Assembly (NCBI GenBank): GCA_005774595.1
Contig: VAUM01000091.1
Span: 1 to 6,522, forward strand
Direction: 5' to 3'
DNA: 6,522 bases
Source of the DNA: Actinomycetota bacterium
GTDB taxonomy: Bacteria; Actinomycetota; Coriobacteriia; Anaerosomatales; D1FN1-002
The notes under the pieces: generated by a model
Database searches by the model: none
What the model was told of the DNA's origin: nothing
What the model saw: the letters and a program-made list of their open reading frames with translations, nothing else
Part shown: positions 6,140-6,522 of the stretch, piece by piece
Layout: the number at the start of each line of letters is the position of its first letter
How positions within the stretch are numbered: position 1 is the first letter of the stretch
Translations under genes and position numbers: made by a program

Positions 6140-6522
6140 ATGGCGAGAACGGACGCGGGACGCCCGAGCACGCCGGAAGCGACGGTGCGGCGGCTCCCCG
6201 TCTACCTCCGCTGCCTGTTGGAGCTCGAGAACGCCGGCACTGCCGTCGTCTCGTCCGAGCGGCTCGCGGACCTGGCGGGCACGAACGCCGCGCAGGTCCG
6301 CAAGGACCTCTCGGTGCTCGGCGAGGGGGGCGTCCGCGGTATGGGCTACGACGTCGCCGGGCTGGCGACCCGCCTGAGGCAGCACCTCGGCCTCGACCGC
6401 GGCCGCCGCGTCGCAATCGTCGGCTTCGGCCGCATCGGCTCCGCGCTGCTCGGGTACCCGGGCTTCGCGGCCCGCGGATTCGACGTCGTGGCGGTCCTCG
6501 ACTCCGACCCCGCCAAGATCGG
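6140..6522 (+). CDS. rex: Redox-sensing transcriptional repressor Rex, 5' part
   Basis: The first 127 codons are present and the frame is still open at the window end; full-length Rex is usually about 210-230 residues. The N-terminal winged-helix domain is recognisable from PEATVRRLPVYLR (12-24), SSERLADLAGTNAAQVRKDL (38-57, including the recognition helix) and RGMGYDV (66-72). A Rossmann domain follows, with VAIVGFGRIGSALLGYPGF (91-109) and ARGFDVVAVLDSDPAKI. The glycine motif is Gly95-x-Gly97-x-x-Gly100. Rex proteins bind DNA as dimers when NADH is low and release it when NADH binds, controlling fermentation and respiration genes. Odd points: the usual aromatic YFG-FG-type stretch reads VLGEGG at 59-64, and the nucleotide-binding loop reads GFGRIG rather than the more common GAGNLG type. 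Only 10 bases separate it from the upstream stop, with no terminator or obvious promoter between. The identification is firm; the functional effect of the changes is unknown. Confidence 0.92.
   Translation, partial: MARTDAGRPSTPEATVRRLPVYLRCLLELENAGTAVVSSERLADLAGTNAAQVRKDLSVLGEGGVRGMGYDVAGLATRLRQHLGLDRGRRVAIVGFGRIGSALLGYPGFAARGFDVVAVLDSDPAKI

Noticed and set aside
5730..6416. Antisense open frame across the polymerase-rex junction
   Set aside because: Arg/Ser/Pro/Ala-rich product with no motif; sense-strand rex is recognised beyond doubt.

Overview
The window is about 6.5 kb of very GC-rich DNA in which every gene lies on the + strand with almost no intergenic space. It reads as a dense bacterial operon, and codon third positions are strongly G/C. 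The gene families and base composition suggest a high-GC bacterium, most plausibly an actinobacterial lineage; a deep-branching group such as the Coriobacteriia or relatives is a guess from gene style only. No rRNA, tRNA, CRISPR array, mobile element or clear transcription terminator was seen.

Layout, left to right: (1) the 3' part of a bifunctional mannose-1-phosphate guanylyltransferase / mannose-6-phosphate isomerase (ManC type II), cut by the window start; (2) a GT4-family glycosyltransferase; (3) a polyprenyl-phosphate glycosylphosphotransferase (WbaP/EpsE-like initiating enzyme) with membrane helices, a nucleotide-binding-like middle domain and a C-terminal sugar-transferase domain; (4) a 967-residue O-antigen ligase/polymerase-family membrane protein with a long C-terminal TPR region; (5) the 5' part of rex, a NADH/NAD+-sensing repressor, cut by the window end.

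Genes 1-4 make a coherent surface-polysaccharide module. ManC would supply GDP-mannose, the phosphotransferase would load the first sugar phosphate onto undecaprenyl phosphate, the GT4 enzyme would extend the lipid-linked glycan, and the Wzy/WaaL-like protein would polymerise or transfer it outside the membrane. A flippase (Wzx), phosphomannomutase and chain-length regulator are expected for a complete pathway but are not in this window. Three of the four gene junctions carry the same arrangement, a TAG stop embedded in the next gene's Shine-Dalgarno sequence. The last of these joins the polysaccharide genes to rex with a 10-base gap.

I do not see a clearly novel system. The points most worth a second look are the topology and TPR domain of the polymerase-like protein, the unusual rex neighbourhood, and residue changes in normally well-conserved Rex motifs.
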